From: Rotaria socialis
Taxonomy: Eukaryota; Rotifera; Eurotatoria; Philodinida; Philodinidae
Direction of reading: 5' to 3'
NCBI GenBank assembly: GCA_905331475.1
Contig: CAJNYU010003034.1
Span: 150,010-214,009, forward strand
Length of the DNA stretch: 64,000 bases
Shown: positions 11,337-23,834 of the stretch, piece after piece
Layout: each line of letters opens with the position of its first letter
Numbering within the stretch: the stretch's first letter is position 1
Made by a program: the position numbers and the translations under genes
The notes under the pieces: model-generated
What the model was told of the DNA's origin: nothing
The model's database searches: none
What the model saw: only the letters and a program-made list of their open reading frames with translations

Positions 11337-13576
11337 TTTAAGAATTAATGGAATAAATGCCGGCTGAAAATCTTCTATACGAATGCCAATTTGTTCCATT
11401 GTTCGACGATCATAGGAAAAATTCAATTGATCAAAACTAACTTTAAAACCAACTAAATATTGTATTATTAATAATGCTCCTCCGTAAATTGTAAAATATG
11501 GACTCATTCTCAAACACCATTGCCGAGAATTTGGTAATACCCAAATAAAACATGCCCAAAGAAGATAAACTAACGTTAATAAGCTATGAAACGTTATACT
11601 CCATGCCTAAATCAATTAAATTATCCCATGAGAATAATTTTGAAGGAAAAAATAAAAATATATATCTACCAGCATTGCAATCAATGACAATAAATAACTT
11701 TGCCGTTCGAGTACATGAAAGATCGAAAAAACGACGAAAATAATTCTGCCTTGCCATGTTTGATCTCCAGGTTGCTCTATACTCCATCGTCGATGTAGCG
11801 TAGGTGAACCTTGCTCAATAGCATCACGACCTTCGGAACTGTGTACCAAACTCTATAGAAAAAGAAAAAGAAAAGAAAATTACAAGTCAATATACTTTAG
11901 GTACCATTATGATTTTATCAATGAAGCTAAGCTTTAACAAAAACAAAATGAAAACTAGTCATAAGAAGGAATACAGAAGCAAGTCTTGTCGTTTTGAATA
12001 TAACTAGGTTATGTCTGCGCATTGAATACTATATATAAGCAGTCACACAATTCAAATAAAGCAACATTCGAGCAAACCTGCTGGTCAATACTGCGACGAA
12101 CATGTATCTGGTTAATAAGTTATACACACAGAGTATAGGAAAGGGTGACACACACGAAGATATTATTATCTCTAATATTCTTACCTGTTGTTCAAGTGCT
12201 TGAACTGTTGTAATATTCGATCGTACCTTAAGAAAGACTTTTTCATGCAGAAAATAACAATTCAAAGTTTCAATAAAAACTTACCCGTTGCGAAAGTATT
12301 TGATTTGTTTCAAACGCAAAATAAAAATATAAAATAAGCACGGCGCATGGATTAACATAATCAGTCCATACTAATTTTCTATCGAGATCCGGTTCTGTAT
12401 TCGTACAATTACTTGTAACGATTGCTGTTAAACCTGTAATACTAAAAAGGAAATCATAAACATTTATTTACATGTAAACAAAAAAAAATTGTTTTCACTT
12501 ACTTGCTCCATAATGATAAAGGTGGTAAAGCTTCTTGGAAAAATTCAAATTGATAAAGATAAAAAGTTAGTAAATGTACACCTGCGTAAATGGCTAATAA
12601 AACTCGAGCGGATGTATATTTTCTGCCAAAATTAACCGATAATGACCAAATGAATACAATTATAAGGAAAAAAATAAAATAAACCGAATTGATAATACTT
12701 GGATAGACAAAGGCAGCAAAACCAACAAGAACGAATTGAACGAATAAACGTAATCGTCTTAATATAGATAATAATCTTGGCCACAATTTTTGTTCACTTC
12801 CAGTATCAGTACTCGTACTAGCACTGCTCGTTGTTAATGGTGATGTTGTAGGCGATGGTAAAATTTCGTTTGTTTCTCGATGTCTAGGTAATGATAATCT
12901 ACGTCGGATGACACAACAGCAAACGGTTGATATAGCAAAAATGATTATATCGGGAAAGATTAAACGTAAAATTCGAAGAGCATTCGAATTATCAAGACTA
13001 AAGAAATAAAGAAATATTTTCACCAGACTTTGCTTTTATGTAATTATAGTATACCGTTCTAAACCAAAATATCGAAGTGTTTGAGTTAGTTCAGTACCTA
13101 AAGTAAAATCAATAAGAGATTTTGAGTTGAAAAATTTTAGTTCATTTTCTTTTATTTACAATTCTTGAGCGTATGGCCGTAGGGTTTTTTTGCAAGAATA
13201 ATCGATTGAAATATAATTTGCGCAGCAACTGTAAGCAAACTTATCAAACCGATAAGTAGAATAAATGGGCGAAAACGTGCTAAGATAAAATTCCGAAATA
13301 TGTTTTATTTTAAATTTAACTATCTATTTTACTTCGAATATTTTTTTCAGTTATTGGACCAAGCCATGGAAGAACCAATAAAAGAAATGCATATATAAAT
13401 GAATTGACACTGTATCGAAAGATAACTCCTATTTATTAAAAAGCAAAAAAAGCAATTTCATTGAATTTACTAAAGTAAAAATATTTTTGTTTTTCTTCTT
13501 ACCTATGAGCAATACCAGTGGAAGAAGAATTAGGATGAGTACAGATAAAAACGATCGAGCCATTCTTGTCAATGCT
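11337..13576 (-). CDS. PIEZO: PIEZO mechanosensitive channel, N-terminal part only
   Basis: Nine coding exons: 13576-13503, 13428-13333, 13279-13160, 13097-13055, 12997-12503, 12441-12285, 12226-12185, 11852-11670 and 11606-11337. From the ATG at 13563 they give 489 residues with every join in phase. The start MARSFLSVLILILLPLVLL aligns with the PIEZO N-terminus, followed by SFIYAFLLLVLPWLGP. Later come TVAAQIIFQ, a cytosolic Ser/Thr-rich loop, and YLYQFEFFQEALPPLSLW. These are hallmarks of the extracellular 'blade' repeats of PIEZO, a trimeric plasma-membrane cation channel of about 2,100-2,800 residues. The last exon ends with PLILK and a donor (GTATGA) whose in-frame reading reaches a stop two codons later. 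No further PIEZO exons, including the pore and cap, appear to the left; a transposable element and a receptor fragment lie there. This is therefore a 5' fragment: a truncated paralog, a pseudogene, or a rearranged copy. Confidence 0.85.
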
Positions 13577-14187
13577 CTAAATAAACCGAGAAAAAATTAT
13601 TGCAAGTGATTGTCTTAATAGGATAAATAAAATAATTGTATGATATAAAAATGACGTCGAAATATCAGGATGTCACCGACAGAGTTACGATATCTGTAAG
13701 AAAGACGTCTCTTTATTGTCCTTCACATTAAGATTATTTTTCTTTCCTACAGCGCAAAACTAACAACAACAAAAGAGGCGAATAAAATCATACAATTATC
13801 TAGTTATCACAATATGATAAGTTGTCGATCGAAATCATTTCAATATACAATTATACTGGCATTATGCATAGCCCGATAAGAACAATATAACTATTGTTTT
13901 TACTTTTTTTTCTTTCTATGCGAATATATAAATACTTGTAGGCGGCTATATATATACTTTATTTAGTATGTCGTCATATTGTGCTCTTTGTTACCAAGAA
14001 CAAAAAAGTTACATTTTGTGTAATCGTTTGTGTTAACGAACTGAAAATATTTTGATTAATCCAACAATTGAAATAGATTAATTATGTGCATATTAAACAG
14101 TAGCATATATTATACAATCAGATACATGAAAAAAAATATACTCATCGATAACATGCAATGTCTGCAAGTCACCAAATTGTATCTTAC

Positions 14188-14462
14188 TTATTTTCAGCAA
14201 ACAATTTTGTAGGAAATGGATTAGTATACGCTGGAATCAAAACTAAACTCTTCGTGGATAATATTTGATCATCTTCATTTTGTTTTAATGGTATTGAATA
14301 CACATTTTCATGATGATGTTCGTTACTTTTATTCATATGAGAAAATGTAGGTTGCCGTTGAATATGCAGATTTTCAAGTTCGATATCATATTTATTAATT
14401 GATAATGGTTGTAGGTTAGTACATTCAGGTGAATTCTTATTATTGCTCATAATTATTTGCAT
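14188..14462 (-). CDS. Hypothetical 5' exon, possibly an N-terminal extension of the PIEZO fragment
   Basis: This open stretch starts with two in-frame ATGs (14462, 14450) and runs to a strong donor, AATAA|GTAAGA, after 14188. Joined to the PIEZO exon at 13576 the frame stays open across a 611-bp intron and into the PIEZO start (K-A-L-T-R-M-A-R-S). The encoded ~92 residues are polar and rich in Asn, His, Ser and Gln, with no recognised domain. PIEZO proteins usually begin directly before TM1, so this could be a lineage-specific cytosolic extension. It could also be an unrelated short frame with a chance donor; a one-in-three phase match is weak evidence. Confidence 0.35.
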
Positions 14463-17098
14463 ATAGATAAGCTTGGTTTTAAGTAGAAATTAGTTAAAAT
14501 TCTCTTGATATAATAATGGAATTAGTGATACTCTAACGATAGAAATACAAATGTCAAAGACTTGATAGGCGAAGAGAGAAAATAAAATATTTTTATATGA
14601 CGACTATTTTCTCTATTTCTCTCGTATTGATGAATAAGGGTTTACGAAACGTATAGAAAATTGAATAGACTGACGGCAATCGTTCTCTCTTGCACTTCAG
14701 GGCTTTTTTCTTCTTCCTGGTGATCTTATATACACTCGTCAAAAGGAAAAAACTATCTATATACAATTCAAAGAGGAATACCAGTGACAGCTGATTCATG
14801 TTGATCTTATTAGTTATCTTACCAATCATTAGCATAATAATAATAATTTATGTTGATACGTTGTAGTCGTGATGAAAAAAAGTGTTCTTGTTAAACTATA
14901 TACAGATAAGACAAAACAGAATAATGACTAATCTACAAAAACTAATGATATAATTCATCATATTACTTTCATGATTAATTTTTTTCATACTTAATAAATA
15001 TTTTTTATTTATATATTTGACAGAACAAAAAATTATTTTCGTTTCTCAAAATTTTATAAAAAAAAACAAAATCCGGTGAGAAAACAATCTTCTGTTGTAA
15101 GTATAAATTTTCCACCAGCATGCCGAACGTATTGTCTAGGGATTTTTCAATCAGCCCCTATGCGTTCATGAAAATAAATTCCCCATTGTTTTTTATGACA
15201 TGCATTCATTTCTATAATTTCTATAGTAAAGATACATGATAATATTCAGATGTTTGATACATGCTCAAGAAATCCCAGTATACTCGCATTGTTTTCAACA
15301 GGCATTGAACAAACGCATCTGTAAATTATTGCTCATCAACATGATTGACTGAACTACGATTCATTGTTCTAATTTCTTCTTCTTTTTTTTGTTGAATAAT
15401 GTGTAAAGAATAAGAATCTGCAACAAATTAGATAATTGTTTTAAAATCTGTTAGAAGATCATCTTGGCACTCATTTCTGTGATTGAACAAAGTACACAAT
15501 ACTTTGTGAAGATGACACATAGGCGCGCCAATAAAAAAAAGTAACTTTATAACTTCTTCACGAATAAAAAAATGCATCAATAAATAAATAAAATATAAAT
15601 TCCACTTTCAACTCACCCCGAACGGCTCGCTTATCTATGAGTCATCGAAATATTTAAAAACCAATATACCCTCTGGAAAACTTGGGATCTACACTTAATA
15701 TTCAACTATTATTCAAATAATAAAAACAAATTGGGAAGAATTCATTGTATCTAGATCGTATCTGAAAAATAATATTTCATATAATTATATTGTTATCAAT
15801 TGTATAGATGTCATGAGCTCACTGCCATACTCGGATGGAGGTATATATCATAGCATCAACAACATAGGAGGCATTATCGCTATATGAAAGAGATTCAGAT
15901 TTTTTTCCCATCATTCTTCAAAATGTGTATGAATTGAGTTTAGTATATTTTCGAAATTATATACTGTTGTTTGACATAAATCTTAATATACTGCTGTAAT
16001 CGATGAATCTACACATAAACCAGGTCGAAAAAAATGGCGGCATAATCAACCTTAAATGCTGTCATCTATTATAGCAGATTACGAAGGATAAACGATGGCC
16101 GTTATCTAGCAAGAAAAAAAAAAGATTCATATAATGGTATGACCAATTATGATGAAATAACCTTGATGAACATATTCGATTTGCTATTATAAAGTGCTAG
16201 CAACTACCAGAATTCGATGCAAATCTTCGTTGAGAAGCTATTAATGAATCGCACGATTAAATCCTCTTTAACTAATTCAGTACTACTGTGTAACGAACAA
16301 CTAGATTAGAGTAGCTTGTGCCATTCTCGGCAAAGATGTTTATTAGGCTACTTCAAGTATCCAGAGTGTAACGACAAAACTAGAGAGTGTCACCTATGCC
16401 CGTCAGCATGATGGTGTATGGTGTATTGTGTCATCTGACATCTCTAGTCGTCTCACAACTTCATACGTAACACACGTATATATAGGAGAGAGATATTAGA
16501 ACAATGGAAAGAGAACAGAAAGAGAATGAAGGAGAATCATCGAAGCGTGCCATCAATATCGGCACATACTGGGTATATTTATGTCAATATTAACTGTTAT
16601 CAAGAGCATTGTTGGATTTGGCAATAGGATATGATGGTATTCCAACACTAGGTACTCATGCAAGTATCATCATACAGTCTGGATTTCAATAGGACTTGGG
16701 CGGTCTTACAAAAATTCACAGCATTTTGCAGCTGCTTTCGAGCAAATCAGATTATCGTCATGAGAAAAATTCTGAAGTTGTATGACACAAACAATGATGC
16801 ATTTGAATATTAGAAGTGTTGATCTTGTAAACATCAGTATTACAGAACGTTAGGGAAGTTAGCACAAGGTTCGAGCTTTTCCAGCCCGGATTTGCCTATA
16901 TGGTTGTGTTGAATTTCATTTTCGTTGTGTTGGATGCAGAATTTTGCGCTGAATCGAATGATGTAATTTTAGAAGGGGGTTACCGATCAAAATCTGGCAC
17001 TTTATCCGAAAATACTGCTTTTTCTGAAAATCTTGAAGAAGTAATTTCAGCCCGGATTCGCTGCTTTAGCTGTGTTGGTTCTGGAAATGGTTGTGTTG
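14463..17098. other. Gene-free stretch left of the first assembly gap
   Basis: AT-rich with no recognised exon. Just before the gap, 16880-17098 becomes less AT-rich and repeats a phrase resembling AGCCCGGATT...TGTGTTG (near 16883 and 17049). This suggests a short tandem repeat that may explain why the assembly broke. Open frames running through the N run are artefacts. Confidence 0.45.
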
Positions 17099-17618
17099 NN
17101 NNNNNNNNNNNNNNNNNNNNNNNNNNNNNNNNNNNNNNNNNNNNNNNNNNNNNNNNNNNNNNNNNNNNNNNNNNNNNNNNNNNNNNNNNNNNNNNNNNNN
17201 NNNNNNNNNNNNNNNNNNNNNNNNNNNNNNNNNNNNNNNNNNNNNNNNNNNNNNNNNNNNNNNNNNNNNNNNNNNNNNNNNNNNNNNNNNNNNNNNNNNN
17301 NNNNNNNNNNNNNNNNNNNNNNNNNNNNNNNNNNNNNNNNNNNNNNNNNNNNNNNNNNNNNNNNNNNNNNNNNNNNNNNNNNNNNNNNNNNNNNNNNNNN
17401 NNNNNNNNNNNNNNNNNNNNNNNNNNNNNNNNNNNNNNNNNNNNNNNNNNNNNNNNNNNNNNNNNNNNNNNNNNNNNNNNNNNNNNNNNNNNNNNNNNNN
17501 NNNNNNNNNNNNNNNNNNNNNNNNNNNNNNNNNNNNNNNNNNNNNNNNNNNNNNNNNNNNNNNNNNNNNNNNNNNNNNNNNNNNNNNNNNNNNNNNNNNN
17601 NNNNNNNNNNNNNNNNNN
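17099..17618. other. Assembly gap (520 N)
   Basis: All bases are N. The irregular length suggests an estimated scaffold gap. Confidence 0.99.
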
Positions 17619-18523
17619 ATCGTTTTATACAGAGTAAGAAGCGAAAAGAGGAACTTTATGTTGGTGAGAATACATATAGATGATATATTTTGTGACATCG
17701 CCGTTCAACTGTGACTGATATGTAATCGTTTAGTTAAAGAACTATCACTTTGAAATTGTAGGATTTAGTTTTTTTGTCTTCATGTAATGAAATCTATATT
17801 GTCTATGTATGTGTGTGGAAACAAGGTTTGAATAATTGAGACAGTACATATTGGCAGGGGTCTGAAGGTCAACAATTTGAGAGTGTAAAGGTTTTTTCCA
17901 ACAAAATCTTGCAGAAAAGCGTAAAATATAGACTGAGTCAGATATGATCACTAAGAAACACTAAAAAGTTTTGGTTATTGAAAATGTACACCCCGCTTTC
18001 ACAATCACAGGATGCCGGACCAACACCTTATGGGAAAGAAATTTATTTTATTTTAGAATTTTAATATAACCTTCAAGATTATGTTTCTATCATAGAAATA
18101 CATTCATTGATTGATTACTTCTTTTGAGACAATGACTCTTGTAAATAGAAAAATAATTCTAGCACCATAGTTTGTTTTGAAAGAGTATTCTCATTCATTT
18201 TTTTTTACAGATTATGAGAGATGTTTATAAGTGCTACTATCGTATATGAAGATATTCTAGATGCCAATTGGCATGGGGGCAAACTGCAGACCAGCTAGCA
18301 TAACTCATACATTTCTAATTTGAAAGAAAATAATTTTTATCGGCTTTGCTAATGTGTAGACTTCAATATGAAATTTTATTTTGATTGACGAGAGGTTGTT
18401 GATTTACTCATTTAAAATGTTAGATTGATTATTCATTACATTCTAACATTTCGTCTATCTATACGATTACATGAAGTACTCTTCAAACAACCAATAAAAG
18501 AAAAGAGACCTTGAGCAATAGCG
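17619..18523. other. Intergenic stretch upstream of the F-box gene
   Basis: No exon, RNA gene or element recognised. Confidence 0.45.
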
Positions 18524-18628
18524 ATGACACATTGCGCAATTACATGTTGCTATTTTTTAATAATACAACAAATAATAAATATACTACATTTGTTTAATAT
18601 AGTTTCTATGAGAAAAGACACGTGTAAA

Positions 18629-20173
18629 ATGTTGTCTACTTTTGAAAGTTTACCCGATGAAATAATAATGACAATTGTAAAATATTGTGGTGATACTTGT
18701 GCAATATTACGAACATTTCTTGGTCTTAATCAACGTTTGAATAGGATTCTTATTGATAAACGTTTACATTTATTAACTGATTTTTTACATATTAATGTAC
18801 GAGATGATTACTATAATTCTCAAGTATTTCAACAATCATATCAACAACTATTATCTTTAAATACAAGAATCGATGAACAAGAACTTTCTTTAATTCTACA
18901 AAGATTACTTAGTTTTCATATTCAACAAAAATATATACAACTACGACATGAATTTCAATTATTACAAGAAAAATTTGAATTAACTCGCCAATCATTTACC
19001 CATAGTGATATTACTCAATTAGATAATGAATTAAAACGAACATTTGATAGTTTCTCCCAAAATCAGACATCGACAAATTCTATTGAACTCATAAAATCAC
19101 TTGTTTATACAAAAGGTGCTCGTTGTGACTGTGATGATTATGAATTATGCAGATATAATCTTACTAAAATTGTAAATGAACACGTTCTTAGTCTTGTTAA
19201 CAACCTTTCATATCAATCTCTAATATCAGCGAATTCATATTTCGAACTATTCAAAGCGTTACTTATTTCCAACAGTTCTCTCATCAACAATAGAGATTAT
19301 GTTGGTAATGGTGGCTGTAAACTTGCTTTTTTTCTTGTTTATACGCTTTATAAATTACAATATTTTTATCATGGCATATATCCAGGACCTGTGAATATGA
19401 AATGTTATCGTGTTTTAGTCGATATATTTCTTCTTGTTATACAATGTCAAAAACGAATCGTCGACAATGAAGGTAGCATTCGACGAACTATGCTTGATAT
19501 TTTAAAAATGATTTGCCAAATAAATAATGATATATCTATTCAAGTTATTCAATGGGAACTATTGAAAATAGTGATTGATGAATATGTTACTATAGCCAAT
19601 GAACCATTGGACGAGTTTTTAACGTATGAATTTAGAGATGTATTCAAAAATCTATTTAAGAATAGACGATTAGATGTTCTAAGTCATCTTTATCGTGATG
19701 TTCAATTTGAACAATTCTTTAATATAGGAAATTATACTCGAGAATATCTTGATATAATGACTAGAAGTCAAGATGGAAGAAAATTGTTTTATAAGATGCT
19801 AGATGATAATTTATTGGAATCAATATTTTCGGAAAAAAAATTGATATTTATTTTATTGGATAAAAAAGAGCGAAAACTATTAGAAAAACTATTAAAATCA
19901 TCACCACATCTTATTCATCAATTGGATGAAGATGGTAATGATCCGCTACTTTATATATGCATTAAAGTTTACGGCTGTCGACATCGTATTATTCAAGATT
20001 TAATCAAAAGTGGAGCTGATCTTCAAAGAACGAATTTTAAAGGACAAAATTTTATCGATACATTACAATTACAAAAAAATCGAAAACTATTCAAAAAATT
20101 AATTGAACACGAAATCATATCTTTCGATGAACAGCAAATTAATCTTGTTAAAAATTTTGATGAAAATTCATAA
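18629..20173 (+). CDS. F-box protein with C-terminal ankyrin-like repeats
   Basis: An intronless frame of 514 residues from the ATG at 18629; a longer form from 18524 would add 35 hydrophobic residues. The chosen start puts the F-box right at the N-terminus (about residues 4-40: FESLPDEIIMTIVKYCGDTCAILRTF), as is usual for this type. A long helical middle follows. At the end, about residues 400-500, are ankyrin-like motifs (LDEDGNDPLLYICIK, LIKSGADLQRTNFKGQNFID). F-box proteins are substrate adaptors of SCF (Skp1-cullin-F-box) ubiquitin ligases; the ankyrin part would be the target-binding side. The substrate is unknown. An AATAAA-type signal overlaps the stop region at 20174. Such single-exon F-box genes are typically numerous in bdelloid genomes. 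The 549-residue reading with an N-terminal hydrophobic stretch is less likely. Confidence 0.75.
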   Translation: MLSTFESLPDEIIMTIVKYCGDTCAILRTFLGLNQRLNRILIDKRLHLLTDFLHINVRDDYYNSQVFQQSYQQLLSLNTRIDEQELSLILQRLLSFHIQQKYIQLRHEFQLLQEKFELTRQSFTHSDITQLDNELKRTFDSFSQNQTSTNSIELIKSLVYTKGARCDCDDYELCRYNLTKIVNEHVLSLVNNLSYQSLISANSYFELFKALLISNSSLINNRDYVGNGGCKLAFFLVYTLYKLQYFYHGIYPGPVNMKCYRVLVDIFLLVIQCQKRIVDNEGSIRRTMLDILKMICQINNDISIQVIQWELLKIVIDEYVTIANEPLDEFLTYEFRDVFKNLFKNRRLDVLSHLYRDVQFEQFFNIGNYTREYLDIMTRSQDGRKLFYKMLDDNLLESIFSEKKLIFILLDKKERKLLEKLLKSSPHLIHQLDEDGNDPLLYICIKVYGCRHRIIQDLIKSGADLQRTNFKGQNFIDTLQLQKNRKLFKKLIEHEIISFDEQQINLVKNFDENS

Positions 20174-20668
20174 TAAAAAGAATACAGATATGAGAGTTTT
20201 ATCTAATGTGAAAGATACATCTTTTATTCAACGATTGCACTGAACTTCACGTATTTTCTATCTATTCTACTATTGAATATGCTTCCAATGGAGACTGTTT
20301 CATCATAATTTATTTATATCCTATATGTCATACATAGCAGATTTGTCTCATGATTATACATTCAGATAGAAAGCAAAGAAATGCATTGCAAGATTTTTAA
20401 TTTTTTAAACAGTCACGTTGTTGAAATTAAAGACCAATGGCATTATTTGATGAGATTCAATGTCTCTACATTGGGAAAATAAGATCGCCTGTGATACTCA
20501 ATTTTTGAATGGTATATCATGCAAAACAAAATGATTCATCGAAGCATCTAGTTTATAACAACGAATTGCGTTTTATTGAATTTATTAGGAGCCCAGCTGG
20601 TACTATTTTTTTTTATGATAACTTATTTCTTCTTGCTTGATTTATTTGATTTTAAATACAACAAAGCT

Positions 20669-21598
20669 ATGTCAACAGATACATCAACTCTTGTTGTTAT
20701 TGGTAGTCTCAGTATTCTTTCTATTCTTCTTTTTCTTTTATTTAAAAATAAAAATCAATCGAACAATTCTGGAGACAATAATCGAAAAAATGTAATTATC
20801 GCATTAAAAACTCCCGATATTAAATATCAATTTCCGTTGGTTCACAAAGAAAAAATATCTCATGATACATGTCGTTTCCGTTTTGAACTTCCATCATCGA
20901 AACATGTACTTGGTTTACCTATCGGCCGACATGTTTATTTAACAGCATATGTTAATGGTGAACTAGTTAAACGACCCTATACTCCTGTGACATCAGATGA
21001 TAGTCAAGGTTATTTTGATCTTGTTATTAAGATCTATCCAGATGGTAAAATGACACAATATCTTGATAAACTTCCAATGAATCATATTGTTGAAGTAAGT
21101 GGTCCATCAGGAAATCTTACTTATAAGCAAAATGGTCTATTTGATATACGCACACGTAAACCTGAACCCAATCTAGTGCGGCATGCTCGTCATATTGGTT
21201 TAATTGCTGGTGGTTCAGGTATAACACCAGTGTATCAACTATTGAAAGCATTATTAAAAGAACAAGCATCGAATGCACATAATCAACATGGTGATATTAA
21301 AATTTGGCTTTTATTTGCCAATCAAACCGAACAAGATATTTTATTACGCGATGATTTAGAACAATTAGCTCATTTGAATGCTGATCAATTTAAACTATGG
21401 TACACGATTGACCGTGAAAGTGAACAATGGCATTATTCAAAAGGCTTTATCAATGAAACAATGTTGAAAGAACATATGCCGCCGCCATCTGACGATGTTT
21501 TAATATGCATATGTGGTCCACCACCGATGGTTAAATCTGCATGTTTACCAAATTTACATAAATTAGGTTATGAAGAAAATATGATATATTGCTTTTAA
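20669..21598 (+). CDS. CYB5R3: NADH-cytochrome b5 reductase
   Basis: Intronless, 309 residues from the ATG at 20669 (another in-frame ATG at 20615 would add 18). It transfers electrons from NADH through FAD to cytochrome b5, supporting fatty-acid desaturation and sterol synthesis at the ER and outer mitochondrial membrane. Residues ~6-26 form a membrane anchor (VVIGSLSILSILLFLLF). The FAD-binding motif RPYTPV is near residue 107, with GKMTQYLD and GPSGNLTY after it. The NADH-binding motif GGSGITP is near 190 and CGPPPM near 285. The length is close to the usual ~300 for the family. No active-site residue appears to be missing. It lies about 500 bp downstream of the F-box gene on the same strand, with its own 3' signal AATAAA near 21666. 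CYB5R2 and CYB5R1 cannot be excluded as nearest orthologs. Confidence 0.93.
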   Translation: MSTDTSTLVVIGSLSILSILLFLLFKNKNQSNNSGDNNRKNVIIALKTPDIKYQFPLVHKEKISHDTCRFRFELPSSKHVLGLPIGRHVYLTAYVNGELVKRPYTPVTSDDSQGYFDLVIKIYPDGKMTQYLDKLPMNHIVEVSGPSGNLTYKQNGLFDIRTRKPEPNLVRHARHIGLIAGGSGITPVYQLLKALLKEQASNAHNQHGDIKIWLLFANQTEQDILLRDDLEQLAHLNADQFKLWYTIDRESEQWHYSKGFINETMLKEHMPPPSDDVLICICGPPPMVKSACLPNLHKLGYEENMIYCF

Positions 21599-22767
21599 TA
21601 CAGATCTAGGGTATGGCTTTTTGCATATTTGGTAATTTTGCTTTTGATTTTCTTTCGATCTGAAAAATAAAGTGTAGAAGGGTAGAAGGGAAGAAGAATG
21701 TTTTATTTTCATTTAGTCAATATTTGTTTAGTTTGATCATTTTTTGATACTCCACATTTCTTGATATTCGATCAGTGAAAATGGGCTCATTTACTTGTTG
21801 AAACTAAATAGTGGTATCTTCATACAATGACTCAATAGATAAATTCATTAAGAAAGTAATTTTCTCCGTCTAGCAAAGGGCTTCTGATGGACCGCTGATC
21901 AAATTTGAATTAGCAACTGTATGGCTCACTAAGTCATTCATGATTAACGATAAATGAAATACGGATCGACCTAGATGACAGAAATTGTAACTTTTCTTAT
22001 TTCATTCGTTCATATGATTGAGTAATATCTTCGCATATGTTTTATAAATCAATACCAACTCAAGACTTCCCGAGAGCCATCTTACACTTGGTAATATACC
22101 ATTTTTTTTACCATTACGAAATAGATCGTCACTGTTAGCATCTATTAGTAAACTTTCCTAGATTCAATTAAAAATATAATTCAACTTTAGATAAAGAAAC
22201 ACAAATAATGCACATATGATTTTCTCTGTGACAGAACCGCGTCTCTTTCTACGCTCTTTATCATACGCATAGTTTCTGCCTGTATAAACTATGAATAAAA
22301 ACAGTCTATCATTCTTTAGGAAGACCAATTGATATACAATCATATAGTATCGATATTTTCAATGTCAGTTTCTTGAAACCACAGTTGTTTTGACTCTAAA
22401 CTTGAATATTACAATACTCTTCATTATTCACTGTACATTGATTTTGAAAAACCAGATCGTATAAATGACATATCTGACTGTGATATAATAAGAAAAGCTA
22501 CTAAATTAATAGCTTATATATGAGCACAAATCGAACTGTTCACATTTTATGCGAAAAAACGCAGGTAAAACTAGAGAACAGACGTGAATGTGGAAACCAC
22601 TGAGAAGAGTAATGGACTCCTCCACACCCAAGCAAATCAATTACATTTATGTCCATCGTTTTGTCAAGTTGCCTATCAATTATTTTTTTTATAAATAACA
22701 AAATAAATAGAAACATACAGTAAATACTATTGACGAGTTTCTATTTTGAAAATCAAGCGATTATGCT
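21599..22767. other. Intergenic stretch
   Basis: Contains the poly-A signal of the reductase gene near 21666. Nothing else recognised. Confidence 0.45.
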
Positions 22768-23295
22768 TTATTCCATGTTTCTTATGTTATCATAACACGA
22801 TAGGCCTGCTTTACTATGGTACTCGAAGTATCGTTGCTTGGTGATACTACATGCATGTAATCCTCCAATGCAGAACCAACTGTATTGAACCACTCCGTTC
22901 AAACTGACTGAATAAGTTATCGGTGCCCAGGAGTTCGATCCGGCTTCAACTAGCACACTAACAGATCAAAACTTTGATTCATCCAATCTATATGCAAATT
23001 TTGCAAGGACTGGTGCTCCCCGCTCCTAAATAACCTCTGTATAGCTTGCTTTCCAATTGAGTTGTTTTTGATGATAAAGTATACACGCTTATAGAGCTAA
23101 TGTTTTCAGCAATACTAACATGAAAACCTATGATAAATGCAAAGCACAAAAATATTATAGAATTAAGTATTCATAAACAGATTTCAGAGCCTCTATTTTC
23201 ATCTATCTATGGTCAAACGATTACATATCATTGAATTAATGCGATCACTTACAAACTAATCCAATGAGACCAATGCAAATAAAAATGAGTTTCAT
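22768..23295 (-). CDS. Possible small secreted protein (tentative exon model)
   Basis: The minus strand has a short first exon from ATG 23295 encoding MKLIFICIGLIGLV, a clean signal-peptide core, followed by a strong donor (T|GTAAGT). Two later coding-like pieces are seen: one opening at an acceptor TCATAG near 23129 (CFHVSIAENISSISVYTLSS), and one after an acceptor GCTAG near 22951 (EAGSNSWAPITYSVSLNGVVQYSWFC, ending at stop 22768). The donor joining the last two pieces is unclear, so the full model is not settled. The last piece looks like a beta-rich extracellular fold with several Cys. No family is recognised. The gene faces away from the secreted-protein gene at 23835, and the two start codons are 540 bp apart. 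Confidence 0.4.
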
Positions 23296-23834
23296 CGTTA
23301 GCAATGGGTTTGGTTTTCACTTCTCTGACACATGTAAAAAGAAAAATAGTGTCTGTTTTACTGGTGTTTAGTCAGCTTTTAAATATCCTTCGAATTCCAA
23401 AGGCACATATCGATTCGTTTCCTGGATTTATACAACATTATGCCGTCATTCACAGCATTGCTCATGCCGATTGCACACATCACATTACATGTCGCTTGAG
23501 TGATATCATAACATCACTTGCATCAACAGTTCTTGAAAAATTCAATGTTTCTTCCTCCTGAATCATTCCCTCCAATCCGCTCACTTTCATACTCTGAATA
23601 CAATCTGTATAATTATTCATATTTCAATCAATGTTCTACTAATTAGTGATGAAAATTGGCAAGCAAATATTCAGAGAATCACTTTCCATTTCTCAATTGT
23701 AGGCGAGCCGCATCCAATTAGAATTTTTCTATGTTTCGCTTGATTGACTAGTAGTATAAAATGCAAGAGAGATGCGACGGCAATGAAAATTTCCTTCGTT
23801 ACATTTCTCAAGCGATAATTATTTTTTCTGGTCA

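Noticed and set aside
16900-17714. Several long open frames across the first gap
   Set aside because: They consist almost wholly of N-derived unknown residues.
22925-22945. GAGTTCGATCC resembling a tRNA B box
   Set aside because: No A box or cloverleaf could be built around it, and the minus strand there looks protein-coding.
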